DNA of 64,000 nt from Devosia psychrophila. GTDB lineage: Bacteria; Pseudomonadota; Alphaproteobacteria; Rhizobiales; Devosiaceae. Position 1 is the first letter of the stretch, and the number at the start of each line of letters is the position of its first letter. Below the pieces are notes generated by a model. The model saw nothing but the letters and a program-made list of their open reading frames with translations, was not told where the DNA came from and made no database searches. The translations under genes and the position numbers were made by a program. The stretch is from NCBI RefSeq assembly GCF_000971275.1, contig NZ_LAPV01000086.1, positions 36,725 to 100,724 on the forward strand, written 5' to 3'. Positions 46,338 through 53,771 of the stretch are shown piece by piece.

Positions 46338-47045
46338 CTAGATCGACTTCAGGCCGACCCGCTCCTCGAGTTTGGCCGCGGCTTCCTTGCGTTCGCTGTA
46401 GCGGGAAGTCAGGTAGCCGGACACGCCACGGTTGATCAGCGTGAACTTCACCAGCTCTTCCATGACGTCGACCACTCTATCGTAATAGGATGACGGTCTC
46501 ATGCCGCCGGCCTCGTCGAACTCCTGAAAAGCCTTGGCGACTGACGACTGGTTCGGGATCGTGACCATCCGCATCCAGCGCCCCAAGATACGCATCTGGT
46601 TCACGGCGTTGAACGACTGCGATCCCCCGGACACCTGCATGACAGCAAGCGTGCGACCCTGCGTCGGACGGATGGCACCGCCCGGCAGCGGTATCCAGTC
46701 GATCTGGGACTTCAACACCGCCGACATGGCACCGTGTCGTTCCGGGCTGGTCCAGACCTGGCCCTCGGACCACAGCATTGCCTCGCGCAGTTCCTGCACT
46801 TTCGGGTGACTGTCGGGCGCATCGTTCGGCAGCGGTAGGCCGTTGGCGTGGAAGACGCGCACCTCCGCGCCGAACGCCTCGAGGAGACGCTGCGCCTCGA
46901 AGGTCAGCAGCCGGCTATAGGAGCGCTCCCGTAGCGAGCCGTATAGCATCAGGATGCGCGGCTTGTGTTGCAGGTCCGGAGCGTTCAGCTTCGAAAAATC
47001 GGGGATCTCAAGCGCTGACGGCACGACGTTAGGCAAATCAGACAA
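46338..47045 (-). CDS. arsH: Organoarsenical oxidase ArsH
   Basis: A 235-residue NADPH-FMN reductase of the ArsH type that oxidises trivalent methyl- and phenyl-arsenicals. Flavodoxin-like start [18 protein letters not shown] with the FMN-binding [10 protein letters not shown], then [19 protein letters not shown] and the family-specific [19 protein letters not shown]. It starts most likely at TTG 47045, giving S-D-L-P-N as in other ArsH proteins and a GAGGGG site upstream; this overlaps arsC by 8 bases. Confidence 0.92.
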   Translation of the reverse strand: MSDLPNVVPSALEIPDFSKLNAPDLQHKPRILMLYGSLRERSYSRLLTFEAQRLLEAFGAEVRVFHANGLPLPNDAPDSHPKVQELREAMLWSEGQVWTSPERHGAMSAVLKSQIDWIPLPGGAIRPTQGRTLAVMQVSGGSQSFNAVNQMRILGRWMRMVTIPNQSSVAKAFQEFDEAGGMRPSSYYDRVVDVMEELVKFTLINRGVSGYLTSRYSERKEAAAKLEERVGLKSI

Positions 47046-47460
47046 CCCGCTTCCCCTCGGCGTCAACAATGACCTCGCCGTCTTCCTTGGTGAAGGGTCC
47101 GATATCGGGGTTTTCAAGAATGTCGAGCACTGCCTCGGACGGGCGACACAGGCGGGTGCCGACCGACGTCTCCACGAACGGCCTGTTCAGCAGGATCGGG
47201 TGCGCTTCGATGGCATCGAGCAACGCATCGTCGGTCAGGGACATGTCATCCAGACCGAGTTCGGCATAGGGCGTATCCTTCTGCCTGATCGAATCCCGCA
47301 ACGACATGCCGGCAGTCGATACCAGCTCGACGATGCGGTCTCGACTGGGTGGCGTCTTCAAGTATTCTATGACGACCGGCTCGACGCCGGATTGCCGGAT
47401 CATCGCCAGCGTGTTCCGCGAGGTGCCACAGTCGGGGTTATGGTAGATGGTGACGGTCAT
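47038..47460 (-). CDS. arsC: Arsenate reductase ArsC, glutaredoxin-coupled type
   Basis: A 140-residue reductase of arsenate to arsenite using glutathione and glutaredoxin. Catalytic Cys11 lies in [13 protein letters not shown]; the three arsenate-binding arginines fit [19 protein letters not shown] and the G-T-R-L-C-R-P segment. Its ATG overlaps the aqpS stop by 4 bases (ATGA). Confidence 0.95.
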   Translation of the reverse strand: MTVTIYHNPDCGTSRNTLAMIRQSGVEPVVIEYLKTPPSRDRIVELVSTAGMSLRDSIRQKDTPYAELGLDDMSLTDDALLDAIEAHPILLNRPFVETSVGTRLCRPSEAVLDILENPDIGPFTKEDGEVIVDAEGKRVV

Positions 47461-48152
47461 GTTCGGTCTTCCGGATTGATTGGGAGGTGGCTGCCGGTCG
47501 GCACTCGCAGCAGCCAGGACATCAGTGCTAGCGCGATCAATGCACCCGCGACCTGGGCGAGGACAAATCCCGGCAGGTCGACCGGACGGATGCCGGAAAA
47601 GCTGTCGGTGAAGGAACGGGCGATCGCCACTGCCGGGTTGGCGAAAGAGGTGGATGCGGTGAACCAGTAAGCCGCGGTGATATAGAGGCCGACCAGCATG
47701 GGCACCGCTTTCCGCTCGAAGCGAATTCCGGCCAGAATGATGGCGATTAGGCCGAACGCGGCGATGCTTTCGGACAACCACTGCGCGCCGCCGGTGCGAA
47801 TATGGGCCGACGCCTGCAAAAGCGGCAGTTCGAACATGGCATGGGCGACGACGACGCCGGCGATGCCGCCGATGACCTGCACCAGCACATAGAGTGCTGC
47901 ATCCCGTGCCGGGAGCTCGCGACGAAGTACGAAGACCAGGGATACCACGGGATTGAAGTGCGCTCCGGAGACCGGCCCAAGTGTGCTTATGAGAACCACT
48001 AGGATGGCACCGGTGGCGATCGTGTTCGCCAGCAGCGCCAACGCCATGTCCGTCGTCAGCGCGTCGGCCATGATGCCCGAGCCGACGACCGTCGCCACCA
48101 GAACAGCGGTGCCGATAGCCTCGGCGACCAGTCGGCGCGGCAGGTCGATCAT
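47457..48152 (-). CDS. aqpS: Aquaglyceroporin AqpS
   Basis: A 231-residue, six-segment channel of the MIP family. The two pore motifs are GAHFNPVVSL (NPV variant) and SFANPAVAIAR (NPA). In Sinorhizobium meliloti AqpS replaces an arsenite pump: arsenite formed by ArsC leaves down its gradient through the channel. The gene order arsR-aqpS-arsC-arsH seen here is the same, with one PTP-type arsC inserted. Its ATG overlaps the upstream stop by 1 base. Confidence 0.93.
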   Translation of the reverse strand: MIDLPRRLVAEAIGTAVLVATVVGSGIMADALTTDMALALLANTIATGAILVVLISTLGPVSGAHFNPVVSLVFVLRRELPARDAALYVLVQVIGGIAGVVVAHAMFELPLLQASAHIRTGGAQWLSESIAAFGLIAIILAGIRFERKAVPMLVGLYITAAYWFTASTSFANPAVAIARSFTDSFSGIRPVDLPGFVLAQVAGALIALALMSWLLRVPTGSHLPINPEDRT

Positions 48153-48679
48153 CAGGCTACGTTCGACGACTTGGTGGTGCTTCCGTCCATCGCGCCGATG
48201 CCCTCGAGCTTCGAGTTCAACGCCATGCGGTCAATGCTCGCCAGCGGTAGGTTTATGAAGACGCCAATACGGTTGCGGAGGAAGCGGAGCGCATCTTCGA
48301 AGGCGGCGCGCTGTTTAAACTCAGGCCCGAAGGCCGCTGCCGGATCGGCGATGCCCCAATGCGCCATCATCGGTCGGCCCGGCCAGATCGGGCACGTCTC
48401 GCCGGCAGCGTTGTCACAGACAGTGAAAATGAAATCCATCTTCGGTGCCCCAGATACTGCGAACTCGTCCCAGGCCTTGGAGCGTAGGCCATCGACAGGA
48501 ATGCCGACTTTTGCCAGCGTTTCCAGTGTCATCGGATGGACCGTACCCTTCGGTGTGGACCCCGCCGAATAAGCATGGAAGCGGCCTTGGCCAACATGGT
48601 TGAGGATGGCCTCGCCCAGAATTGAGCGCGCCGAATTGCCTGTGCACAGGAAGAGGACGTCATATACGCGGTCAGACAT
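48152..48679 (-). CDS. Low-molecular-weight phosphatase-type arsenate reductase
   Basis: A 175-residue LMW-PTP-fold protein. The P-loop is CTGNSARS (C-x5-R) at about residues 12-19, and the later FIFTVCDNAAGETCP supplies the thioredoxin-type relay cysteines of ArsC family members from Gram-positive-type systems. So this operon carries two different arsenate reductases. Start ATG 48679 overlaps the arsR end by 8 bases. It could also act as a plain phosphotyrosine phosphatase, but the two late cysteines favour arsenate. Confidence 0.92.
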   Translation of the reverse strand: MSDRVYDVLFLCTGNSARSILGEAILNHVGQGRFHAYSAGSTPKGTVHPMTLETLAKVGIPVDGLRSKAWDEFAVSGAPKMDFIFTVCDNAAGETCPIWPGRPMMAHWGIADPAAAFGPEFKQRAAFEDALRFLRNRIGVFINLPLASIDRMALNSKLEGIGAMDGSTTKSSNVA

Positions 48680-49028
48680 GGTTCGGTTCCTTCGAACCGC
48701 AACACGGGGTGAATTTAGCGACCAGGGGTTCGCACAGTTCCGGCCGGCCACCACAGCAATCCTGGACCAGGAAACTTGTGATCTCCCGCACGCGATTGAC
48801 CACCGCCCGATAGACGATGGACCGGCTGTGACGTTCGGACTCTATGAGTCCGGCGCGGGTAAGGATGGCGAGATGCGTAGACATGGTGTTTTGCGGTACC
48901 TCAAGGCGCCGGGCGATCTCGCCAGCCGCAAGGCCATCTGGCTCCTGCTCCATCAGGAGACGAAACGTATCTAGACGAGTGCTTTGAGACAGGGCAGCAA
49001 AAACATCGACGGCTTGAGTTGATTCCAT
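48672..49028 (-). CDS. arsR: Arsenic-responsive repressor ArsR
   Basis: A 118-residue HTH_5 repressor. The DNA-binding part is LEVPQNTMSTHLAILTRAGL. The classical ELCVCDL metal site on the recognition helix is absent; instead Cys91, Cys92 and Cys99 (CCGGRPELC) and a second pair (Cys109/Cys110) sit at the C-terminus, the Acidithiobacillus-type arsenite site. The ATG at 49028 has no ribosome site and lies about where transcription should begin (see promoter), so translation may be leaderless. First gene of the six-gene ars operon. Confidence 0.95.
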   Translation of the reverse strand: MESTQAVDVFAALSQSTRLDTFRLLMEQEPDGLAAGEIARRLEVPQNTMSTHLAILTRAGLIESERHSRSIVYRAVVNRVREITSFLVQDCCGGRPELCEPLVAKFTPCCGSKEPNHV

Positions 49029-49064
49029 ATATCGATTATGATCGATCTATCGAACCGTTGTCAA
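49028..49064 (-). promoter_or_regulatory. arsR promoter with overlapping operator
   Basis: On the minus strand a perfect -35 box TTGACA (49059-49064), 18-base spacer and -10 box CATAAT (49035-49040). The dyad ATCGAT-N4-ATCGAT (49031-49046) overlaps the -10 box, a classic place for ArsR repression. The predicted start of RNA falls at or within a base or two of the ATG. Confidence 0.8.
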
Positions 49065-49588
49065 GTGGTTCTGATCTTCGCTGGGCAAGGACACGTAAGC
49101 GGATGGCTGCTTTCACGATTCTGCAAATCGAAGCGTAATGACTGGCATGGGATCGGATCGAGAGCGGTCGCAAGATGGTGGTTTGCATCCTGCGGTGCAA
49201 ATTTCCAATCCGAAGCTTTCAGGGAATGGGCGGCCCCTCAAAAACTTATCCCCGCCCCAATAATCTCCTGCATACTCTGCCCCATTCGCGCCAGACACGC
49301 GGTCCCGACGCAGGGCCGGGCGGGGAGACCGTGGGACGGGGGCGCCTGTCCAGTGGGTTGGAAACTCGGCATGCGCATCTGCAATAATGGTGCCTATGAA
49401 CCGGAGCCTGCACAAAAGCGGATCGTGACGGGCGGCCTTTGGGCCACCTTAGTTATTTCGTTAGGTCCAATGGCCGCCCGTCACTCGTGTATCCGCGACG
49501 CCTCCGGGCCGGGCGGCGTTTTCTGCTGTCCGGTGTTTGCCTAACAGCGTTGGCACAAGTCTGGCGGCATGCTAATCGCCCATGCAGC
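49065..49588. other. Non-coding region between the ars promoter and tRNA-Leu
   Basis: About 520 bases without a convincing gene; the open frames here are unlike any protein I know. It contains a dyad TTTGCA-N8-TGCAAA near 49182-49201, a long GC-rich stretch around 49300, the large hairpin listed separately, and a further GC-rich hairpin before a short T run near 49500-49520. Confidence 0.5.
49425..49484. repeat. Long 60-base stem-loop
   Basis: Perfect 13-bp arms GTGACGGGCGGCC (49425-49437) and its complement (49472-49484). The loop can extend the stem through TTGG...CCAA and ACCT...AGGT pairs. Possible structured RNA, mobile-element end or extra palindromic repeat. Confidence 0.7.
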
Positions 49589-49673
49589 GCGGGCGTGGTG
49601 AAACTGGTAGACACAAGGGCCTTAAAAGCCCTCGCCGCTAGGCGTACGGGTTCGACCCCCGTCGCCCGCACCA
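49589..49673 (+). tRNA. tRNA-Leu (anticodon TAA)
   Basis: An 85-base class II tRNA. The acceptor stem GCGGGCG pairs with CGCCCGC (49663-49669), followed by A and an encoded CCA. The anticodon loop CTTAAAA gives anticodon TAA, reading leucine UUA/UUG. A long variable arm is present, as expected for leucine, and the T-loop GTTCGA is normal. Confidence 0.96.
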
Positions 49674-49689
49674 AACTTGAAGTGATGTG

Positions 49690-50070
49690 ATGATCGAACG
49701 TATCGAGACCGGAATTGCGCCATCGTCGGCGCCTATCAATGACGCCATCCGTGCTGGCCAGCATGTGTGGCTGGTGGCGATTGCCGAAGACCCGATAACT
49801 GGCGAAATCGTCGCGGGTGGCATCGAGGCGCAGGCGCGGCGCTGCATGCAGAATATCGAGATTTCGGTCAGGGCTGCCGGCGGCACGCTGGCAAACCTGG
49901 TGATGGTGCAGATATTCCTCGTCGATAGCGCCGACGCGCCGGGGATGAACCTGGTCTATCGCGAATTCATCACCCAGCAGCCCTATCCCGTGCGAGCTAC
50001 CGTAGTGGTCAAGGAACTGCTCGCCAAGGGCCTGCGGATCGAGATCACGGCGCAGGCGGTATTGGACTGA
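49690..50070 (+). CDS. RidA-family (YjgF/UK114) protein
   Basis: A 126-residue trimer-forming protein of the Rid family; RidA deaminates reactive enamine/imine intermediates. It has the family layout with INDAIRAGQHVWLVAIAEDP, AQARRCMQNIEISVRAAGG and the closing YPVRATVVVKELLAKGLRIEI, where the Arg of P-x-R is the substrate anchor. GTG at 49687 directly precedes the ATG at 49690. The stop overlaps the next start (TGATG). Confidence 0.9.
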   Translation: MIERIETGIAPSSAPINDAIRAGQHVWLVAIAEDPITGEIVAGGIEAQARRCMQNIEISVRAAGGTLANLVMVQIFLVDSADAPGMNLVYREFITQQPYPVRATVVVKELLAKGLRIEITAQAVLD

Positions 50071-50357
50071 TGCTGCTTAAGCTGGCACTGCTGGAGCAGA
50101 TCAAGGCGGGCCAGGTCGACCTGGTGTTCCGTCGCTGGAGCCGGCCCAGCGTCAAGGCTGGTGGCACGCTCAAGACCAAGGCCGGCCTGCTGTCGATCGG
50201 GGCGATCACCGACATGGACCCCGCTGACGTGACCGAGGCCGACGCGCAGCGTGCCGGGTTCAAAGACGTAGCCGATTTTCGCAAATGGCTCGACACGATG
50301 AAGCCGGGACATCTGTTCCAGCGCATCGAAGTTGGCTATCTGGGCGACGCTTCCTAG
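50070..50357 (+). CDS. Small ASCH-like domain protein
   Basis: A 95-residue protein. The core FRRWSRPSVKAGGTLKTKAG, then LSIGAITDMDPADVTEADAQRAGF, and the C-terminal strand FQRIEVGYLGD, resembles the ASCH/PUA-like fold that binds RNA or nucleotides. The same pattern (FRRWVRPAAKAGGTLTTAAG) forms the N-terminal half of the protein at 53190, so the two are paralogues. It is translationally coupled to the RidA gene by a 1-base overlap and overlaps the convergent RluA-like gene by 4 bases. Function unknown. Confidence 0.75.
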   Translation: MLLKLALLEQIKAGQVDLVFRRWSRPSVKAGGTLKTKAGLLSIGAITDMDPADVTEADAQRAGFKDVADFRKWLDTMKPGHLFQRIEVGYLGDAS

Positions 50358-51013
50358 AACGGCGTTGGCGCCACGAAGGTCATGAATTCGTCGGTCGTGG
50401 GGTGGGTCAAGCCCAGCTCAGCCGCATGCAATTGCAGGCGATCGTCGGCGGCGAAGGCTTCGGGATCAGCATAAAACGCATCGCCCAGAATCACATGGCC
50501 GATAGACATCATGTGAACCCTGAGCTGATGAGTGCGGCCGGTGAGGGGGTGCAGGCGAACGCGAGTGGCATTGGCCTCGCGTTCCAGCACGGTCCATTCG
50601 GTCTGCGAGGGGCGACCATTTTCATAATCGACGCGCTGGCGCGGCTTGTTTTCCCAATCGGTGGCCAGCGGCAGATCGACCAGTCCCGTATCGGCATCGA
50701 TGATGCCGGCGACGCGGGCGATATAAGATTTGGTGGTCTTGCGGTGCTCGAACTGGCTGCCGATGCGGCCATGCGCGCGTTTGTTCAGCGCCAGCACCAG
50801 AACGCCCGAGGTGTCCTTGTCGAGGCGATGGCACATGCCGGCGGTGGGCCAATTCTGGCGGGCGCGGTGCTCCACGCAGTCCCACAGCGATGGATCCTTA
50901 CCCGGCACGCTCAGCAAGCCGCTCTGCTTGTCCACCACGAGGATGTCGTCATCGACATGCAGCACGTTGAGATATGGATCGAGCGGGGGAAAATAATTTA
51001 CGAGAGTGGGCAT
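50354..51013 (-). CDS. RluA-family pseudouridine synthase
   Basis: A 219-residue enzyme isomerising uridine in rRNA or tRNA. The catalytic block is CHRLDKDTSGVLVLAL, with Asp as nucleophile; HVDDDILVVDKQSGLLSVPGK precedes it and LTGRTHQLRVHMMSIGHVILGD follows. No S4 domain is present, so it belongs to the short RluA/TruC-like group. Three in-frame ATGs (51034, 51025, 51013) exist; the last is chosen because it best matches the family length. Confidence 0.9.
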   Translation of the reverse strand: MPTLVNYFPPLDPYLNVLHVDDDILVVDKQSGLLSVPGKDPSLWDCVEHRARQNWPTAGMCHRLDKDTSGVLVLALNKRAHGRIGSQFEHRKTTKSYIARVAGIIDADTGLVDLPLATDWENKPRQRVDYENGRPSQTEWTVLEREANATRVRLHPLTGRTHQLRVHMMSIGHVILGDAFYADPEAFAADDRLQLHAAELGLTHPTTDEFMTFVAPTPF

Positions 51014-51116
51014 GGGACCAAGCATGGGCGCCATTTACCAGACGGCGAGCGGTTTGACCAATAGCTCGGCGACCTGTGGCCAGAAAATGGAAACACCGGA
51101 ATGTCAGTGATTTAAC

Positions 51117-51141
51117 GGAACGGCGGCGAGCTTTGACCGTT
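51117..51141 (+). promoter_or_regulatory. EcfG-type general stress promoter
   Basis: GGAAC (51117-51121), exactly 16 bases, then CGTT (51138-51141): the consensus of the alphaproteobacterial general-stress sigma factor EcfG. It lies 33 bases ahead of the csbD-like start. Confidence 0.85.
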
Positions 51142-51174
51142 GTGTAAACAGTACAAACTCTACAGGAGGCTATC

Positions 51175-51357
51175 ATGCACAAAGATGAAGTTGACGGCTT
51201 TGGCAAGCAGATCAAGGGCGCCGTAAAAGACGCTGCAGGCGGCCTGACCGGCAACGACAGGCTGCAGGCTGAAGGCAAGCTCGACAAGGCGACCGGCAAG
51301 GTCCAGCAGAAGTTCGGCGAGGCAAAAGATGCCACTCGCGATGGGCTGAAGAAGTAA
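51175..51357 (+). CDS. CsbD-family general stress protein
   Basis: A 60-residue, very hydrophilic, Lys/Gly/Asp-rich protein. DEVDGFGKQIKGAVKDAAGG and the G-N-D-R-L-Q-A-E-G-K-x-D segment are the CsbD signature. CsbD proteins are abundant stress proteins of unknown mechanism. It has an AGGAGG ribosome site, a perfect EcfG promoter and its own terminator, so it is monocistronic and strongly stress-driven. Confidence 0.95.
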   Translation: MHKDEVDGFGKQIKGAVKDAAGGLTGNDRLQAEGKLDKATGKVQQKFGEAKDATRDGLKK

Positions 51358-51375
51358 GCCAGACACTGATTCTAG

Positions 51376-51402
51376 AAGGGCCGTCCATTTGGGCGGCCCT
51401 TT
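51376..51402 (+). terminator. csbD intrinsic terminator
   Basis: AAGGGCCGTCC pairs with GGGCGGCCCTT (one G-U pair) around ATTT, followed by TTTCG. Confidence 0.85.
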
Positions 51403-51499
51403 CGTTAGTGCTGGCAGCGGGGACGCGAATGCAGTCCTGGTCTGGATTGTGACGTTCGGGGGCCTTAGGGTCCCCGCAAGGTGACATTCGGGTGTAGCG

Positions 51500-52384
51500 A
51501 TGAGTTTCGCGTTCAAGACAAAGAACCACGTGCTGCGACAAGTGCGATCGATCGCTGCTGAGCAGGTGGAAAAGGCCATTGCTGCTACGGCCGAGCCCCC
51601 GCAGGATTTCGACGCAACGGTCCATCAGTTGCGGCGGCGCTGCAAAAAGCTGCGCGGCACGCTGTGTATGGTGGAGCCGCATTTCAAGAGCTTTGCGGAT
51701 GAGAATGCCGCCGTTCGGGACGCTGCCAATTGGCTTGGCGGCGTGAGAGACGCGCGTGTAATGGTTGAGACCCTTGATGCGCTGGTCGCCGACAAGTCGG
51801 GCCATGCAGCTGCGGTGCAAGCCATCGCGGCGCGGCAGTTGCTAGTGGCCCGGGTGGATCAGCTGACGCAGGACAGCGATCAGGCGACGACGTTGAAGCA
51901 GTTTGCCAGCATGTTCAGCGAAATCGCCTCACGGGTCGAGCGTTGGGAGTTCACGGGCCGCGGCTTCGAGGTGATCGGGGATGGGCTGGAGCAGACCTTT
52001 CGGCAGTTTTGCAAACGGGCGGCACAGGCGGAAAAGCTTGAGACGGCCGAGGCGCTGCATGAGTGGCGCAAGCAGGCCAAGTATCATGGTCACCATGTGT
52101 CGCTGCTAAGCGAGACGGCTCCGGATCTGCTGCAGCCGCGCGGCAAGCTAGTGGATCGGTTGGGCGACGAATTGGGGGACCATCACAATCTGGCGGTGCT
52201 GCAAGAGACGCTGGAGCAGAGCGGTTTGGATGACATCGAGGCTATCTTTGTGGCGATCACGGCAAAACAGCATGAACTGGCCCAATCGGCCTTTGTGCTG
52301 GGCAGGCAACTGGCGGCTGAAAAGCCGGCCGCCCTGCAGCAGCGCTTCGCTGGCTATTGGCATCTGCTGCCCGAGGGGAACTGA
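51500..52384 (+). CDS. CHAD domain protein
   Basis: A 294-residue all-helical protein of the CHAD family, which binds polyphosphate through conserved basic residues. Characteristic helices are DFDATVHQLRRRCKKLRGTL and AEALHEWRKQAKYHGHHVSLL, with the H-x-x-R-(K/R)-x-x-K-x-x-R pattern seen twice. Immediately downstream is a stand-alone CYTH gene; in many bacteria the two domains are fused in one inorganic triphosphatase. ATG at 51500. Confidence 0.93.
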   Translation: MSFAFKTKNHVLRQVRSIAAEQVEKAIAATAEPPQDFDATVHQLRRRCKKLRGTLCMVEPHFKSFADENAAVRDAANWLGGVRDARVMVETLDALVADKSGHAAAVQAIAARQLLVARVDQLTQDSDQATTLKQFASMFSEIASRVERWEFTGRGFEVIGDGLEQTFRQFCKRAAQAEKLETAEALHEWRKQAKYHGHHVSLLSETAPDLLQPRGKLVDRLGDELGDHHNLAVLQETLEQSGLDDIEAIFVAITAKQHELAQSAFVLGRQLAAEKPAALQQRFAGYWHLLPEGN

Positions 52385-52385
52385 C

Positions 52386-52853
52386 TTGGCACAGGAAATC
52401 GAGCGCAAATTTCTGGTCACCGGCGACGGCTGGAAGGCGTTGGCCGAAAGCAGCAGCCTGCTGCGGCAGGGCTATCTGTCGTCTAACGCCAAGGCGACCG
52501 TGCGGGTGCGCAGTTGGGACGATGAGCGGGCGGCGCTGACGCTTAAGGGTAGGGCCAGTGGCATGACCCGGGCGGAATATGAGTACGATATTCCGATGGG
52601 TGATGCGCGCGAGATGCTCGACATGGCGCAACCGCATGTGTTGGAAAAACGCCGGCATCTGGTGACATTTGGCGGGCTGACCTGGGAGGTGGACGTGTTC
52701 GAGGGGCGCCATGAAGGACTGGTAATCGCCGAGGTCGAGCTGACATCGGAACAGCAGGCGGTCGAACTGCCGGCGTGGGTCGGCACCGAGGTCACCGACG
52801 ACGACCGCTACTACAACGCCAGCCTGTCGCGCACAAATGGGGTACCCGATTAA
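52386..52853 (+). CDS. CYTH-domain triphosphate tunnel enzyme
   Basis: A 155-residue beta-tunnel protein acting on inorganic triphosphate or similar. The defining E-x-E-x-K motif is EIERKF at residues 4-9 (with start TTG 52386), and the chain continues through RQGYLSSNAKATVRVR, TLKGRASGMTRAEYEYDIP and WEVDVFEGRHEGLVIAEVEL, providing the inward basic and acidic residues. It starts 1 base after the CHAD stop, so the pair is coupled and probably works on polyphosphate/triphosphate together. Confidence 0.93.
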   Translation: MAQEIERKFLVTGDGWKALAESSSLLRQGYLSSNAKATVRVRSWDDERAALTLKGRASGMTRAEYEYDIPMGDAREMLDMAQPHVLEKRRHLVTFGGLTWEVDVFEGRHEGLVIAEVELTSEQQAVELPAWVGTEVTDDDRYYNASLSRTNGVPD

Positions 52854-52944
52854 GATATTGACGGGGTAAGCGGGCGACAAAACCGCCCGCCCCGAGTGAC
52901 AGCACCTCACTCGGCGGCTATGGCTGGCGATATGACTATTGCTC

Positions 52945-53139
52945 ATGTTTCGACTCGCAGCGCCAATCCTGATGACCGAGGCTGTGGCGCGGGCGCCCGT
53001 ATCTCTTCTGGCCGGCTATGAGTATACCGGCATAATCTGGGCTTTTTTGTTCGACGTAGTGCTGCGGGGCGTTGTGCTTGATGCATGGTCGGTGGCAGGC
53101 GCGCTGGTTATTGTCGCTGCGGCAGTTTTGGCGGCCTAA
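52945..53139 (+). pseudogene. Remnant of a DMT/EamA transporter
   Basis: About 65 codons resembling only the C-terminal end of an EamA-type transporter: the segment VARAPVSLLAGYEYTGIIWA corresponds to the A-P-(Y/F)-x-Y-T/S-x-(L/I)-(I/V)-W-A motif, and a last hydrophobic span VAGALVIVAAAVLAA follows. Nine earlier segments are absent and there is no ribosome site, so this is a decayed fragment. Confidence 0.7.
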
Positions 53140-53189
53140 GGGCAGGGGCGGTTTTCGCGCAAGCCGGCATTAAAAATTGAAACGGAACT

Positions 53190-53771
53190 ATGACCATGTT
53201 GATCAATGCAGACGACTTCGAGGCCGTCGCCTCCGGACGGTTCGATACGGCGTTTCGCCGGTGGGTCCGACCGGCGGCCAAAGCCGGCGGAACGCTGACC
53301 ACCGCCGCCGGTGTACTGGCGATCGATGCCGTGGATGTCGTGGCGCTGAATGCGGTCACTGCAGAGGATCTCAAGCGGGCAGGCTTTCAGGCGAGAAGCG
53401 ATCTCGACGCGATGCTGGGCAACCGGGAGGGATCGCTGTATCGCATTCGCCTGCGCTACCTCGGTGAAGATCCACGCGCTGCGTTGCGTGAAAACGCCGT
53501 TCTTTCAGAGGCTGAAGCTGATACCATTGCCCAGACGCTGGCCCGTATGGACGGGACAACACCTTGGGTACGACGGACGCTTGAGCTGATCGGCAGCCAA
53601 CCCGGCCACTCGGCGCAGGAGCTTGCCAAGGTACTGGAAGTGGCGCCCGCCAAGGTCAAGAGCAACGTTCGCCGGCTCAAGGCTTTGGGTCTGACGGAGA
53701 GCCTTTCAGTTGGCTATCGACTGTCGCCGCGTGGGAAGGCGTGGCTCGACAAGCCTATTGCCAGCGCTTGA
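53190..53771 (+). CDS. ASCH-like plus winged-helix protein
   Basis: A 193-residue protein in two parts. Residues 1-95 repeat the ASCH-like pattern of the 50070 gene (TAFRRWVRPAAKAGGTLTTA; then RIRLRYLGEDPR). Residues 105-190 form a second, helical part that ends in a winged helix: GSQPGHSAQELAKVLEVAPA, then KVKSNVRRLKALGLTESLSV and YRLSPRGKAWL. This is like a MarR/winged DNA-binding module. It may be a regulator whose ASCH half senses a nucleotide or RNA; that is inference. Starts at ATG 53190 or 53196. Its end overlaps the convergent gntK gene by 17 bases. Confidence 0.75.
   Translation: MTMLINADDFEAVASGRFDTAFRRWVRPAAKAGGTLTTAAGVLAIDAVDVVALNAVTAEDLKRAGFQARSDLDAMLGNREGSLYRIRLRYLGEDPRAALRENAVLSEAEADTIAQTLARMDGTTPWVRRTLELIGSQPGHSAQELAKVLEVAPAKVKSNVRRLKALGLTESLSVGYRLSPRGKAWLDKPIASA

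Noticed and set aside
49038..49544. 168-codon frame between the ars promoter and tRNA-Leu
   Set aside because: No ribosome site, unlikely composition and it runs through large hairpins; treated as non-coding.
49589..49673. tRNA-Leu as a proven island attachment site
   Set aside because: No integrase and no direct repeat of the tRNA 3' end was found within the window.
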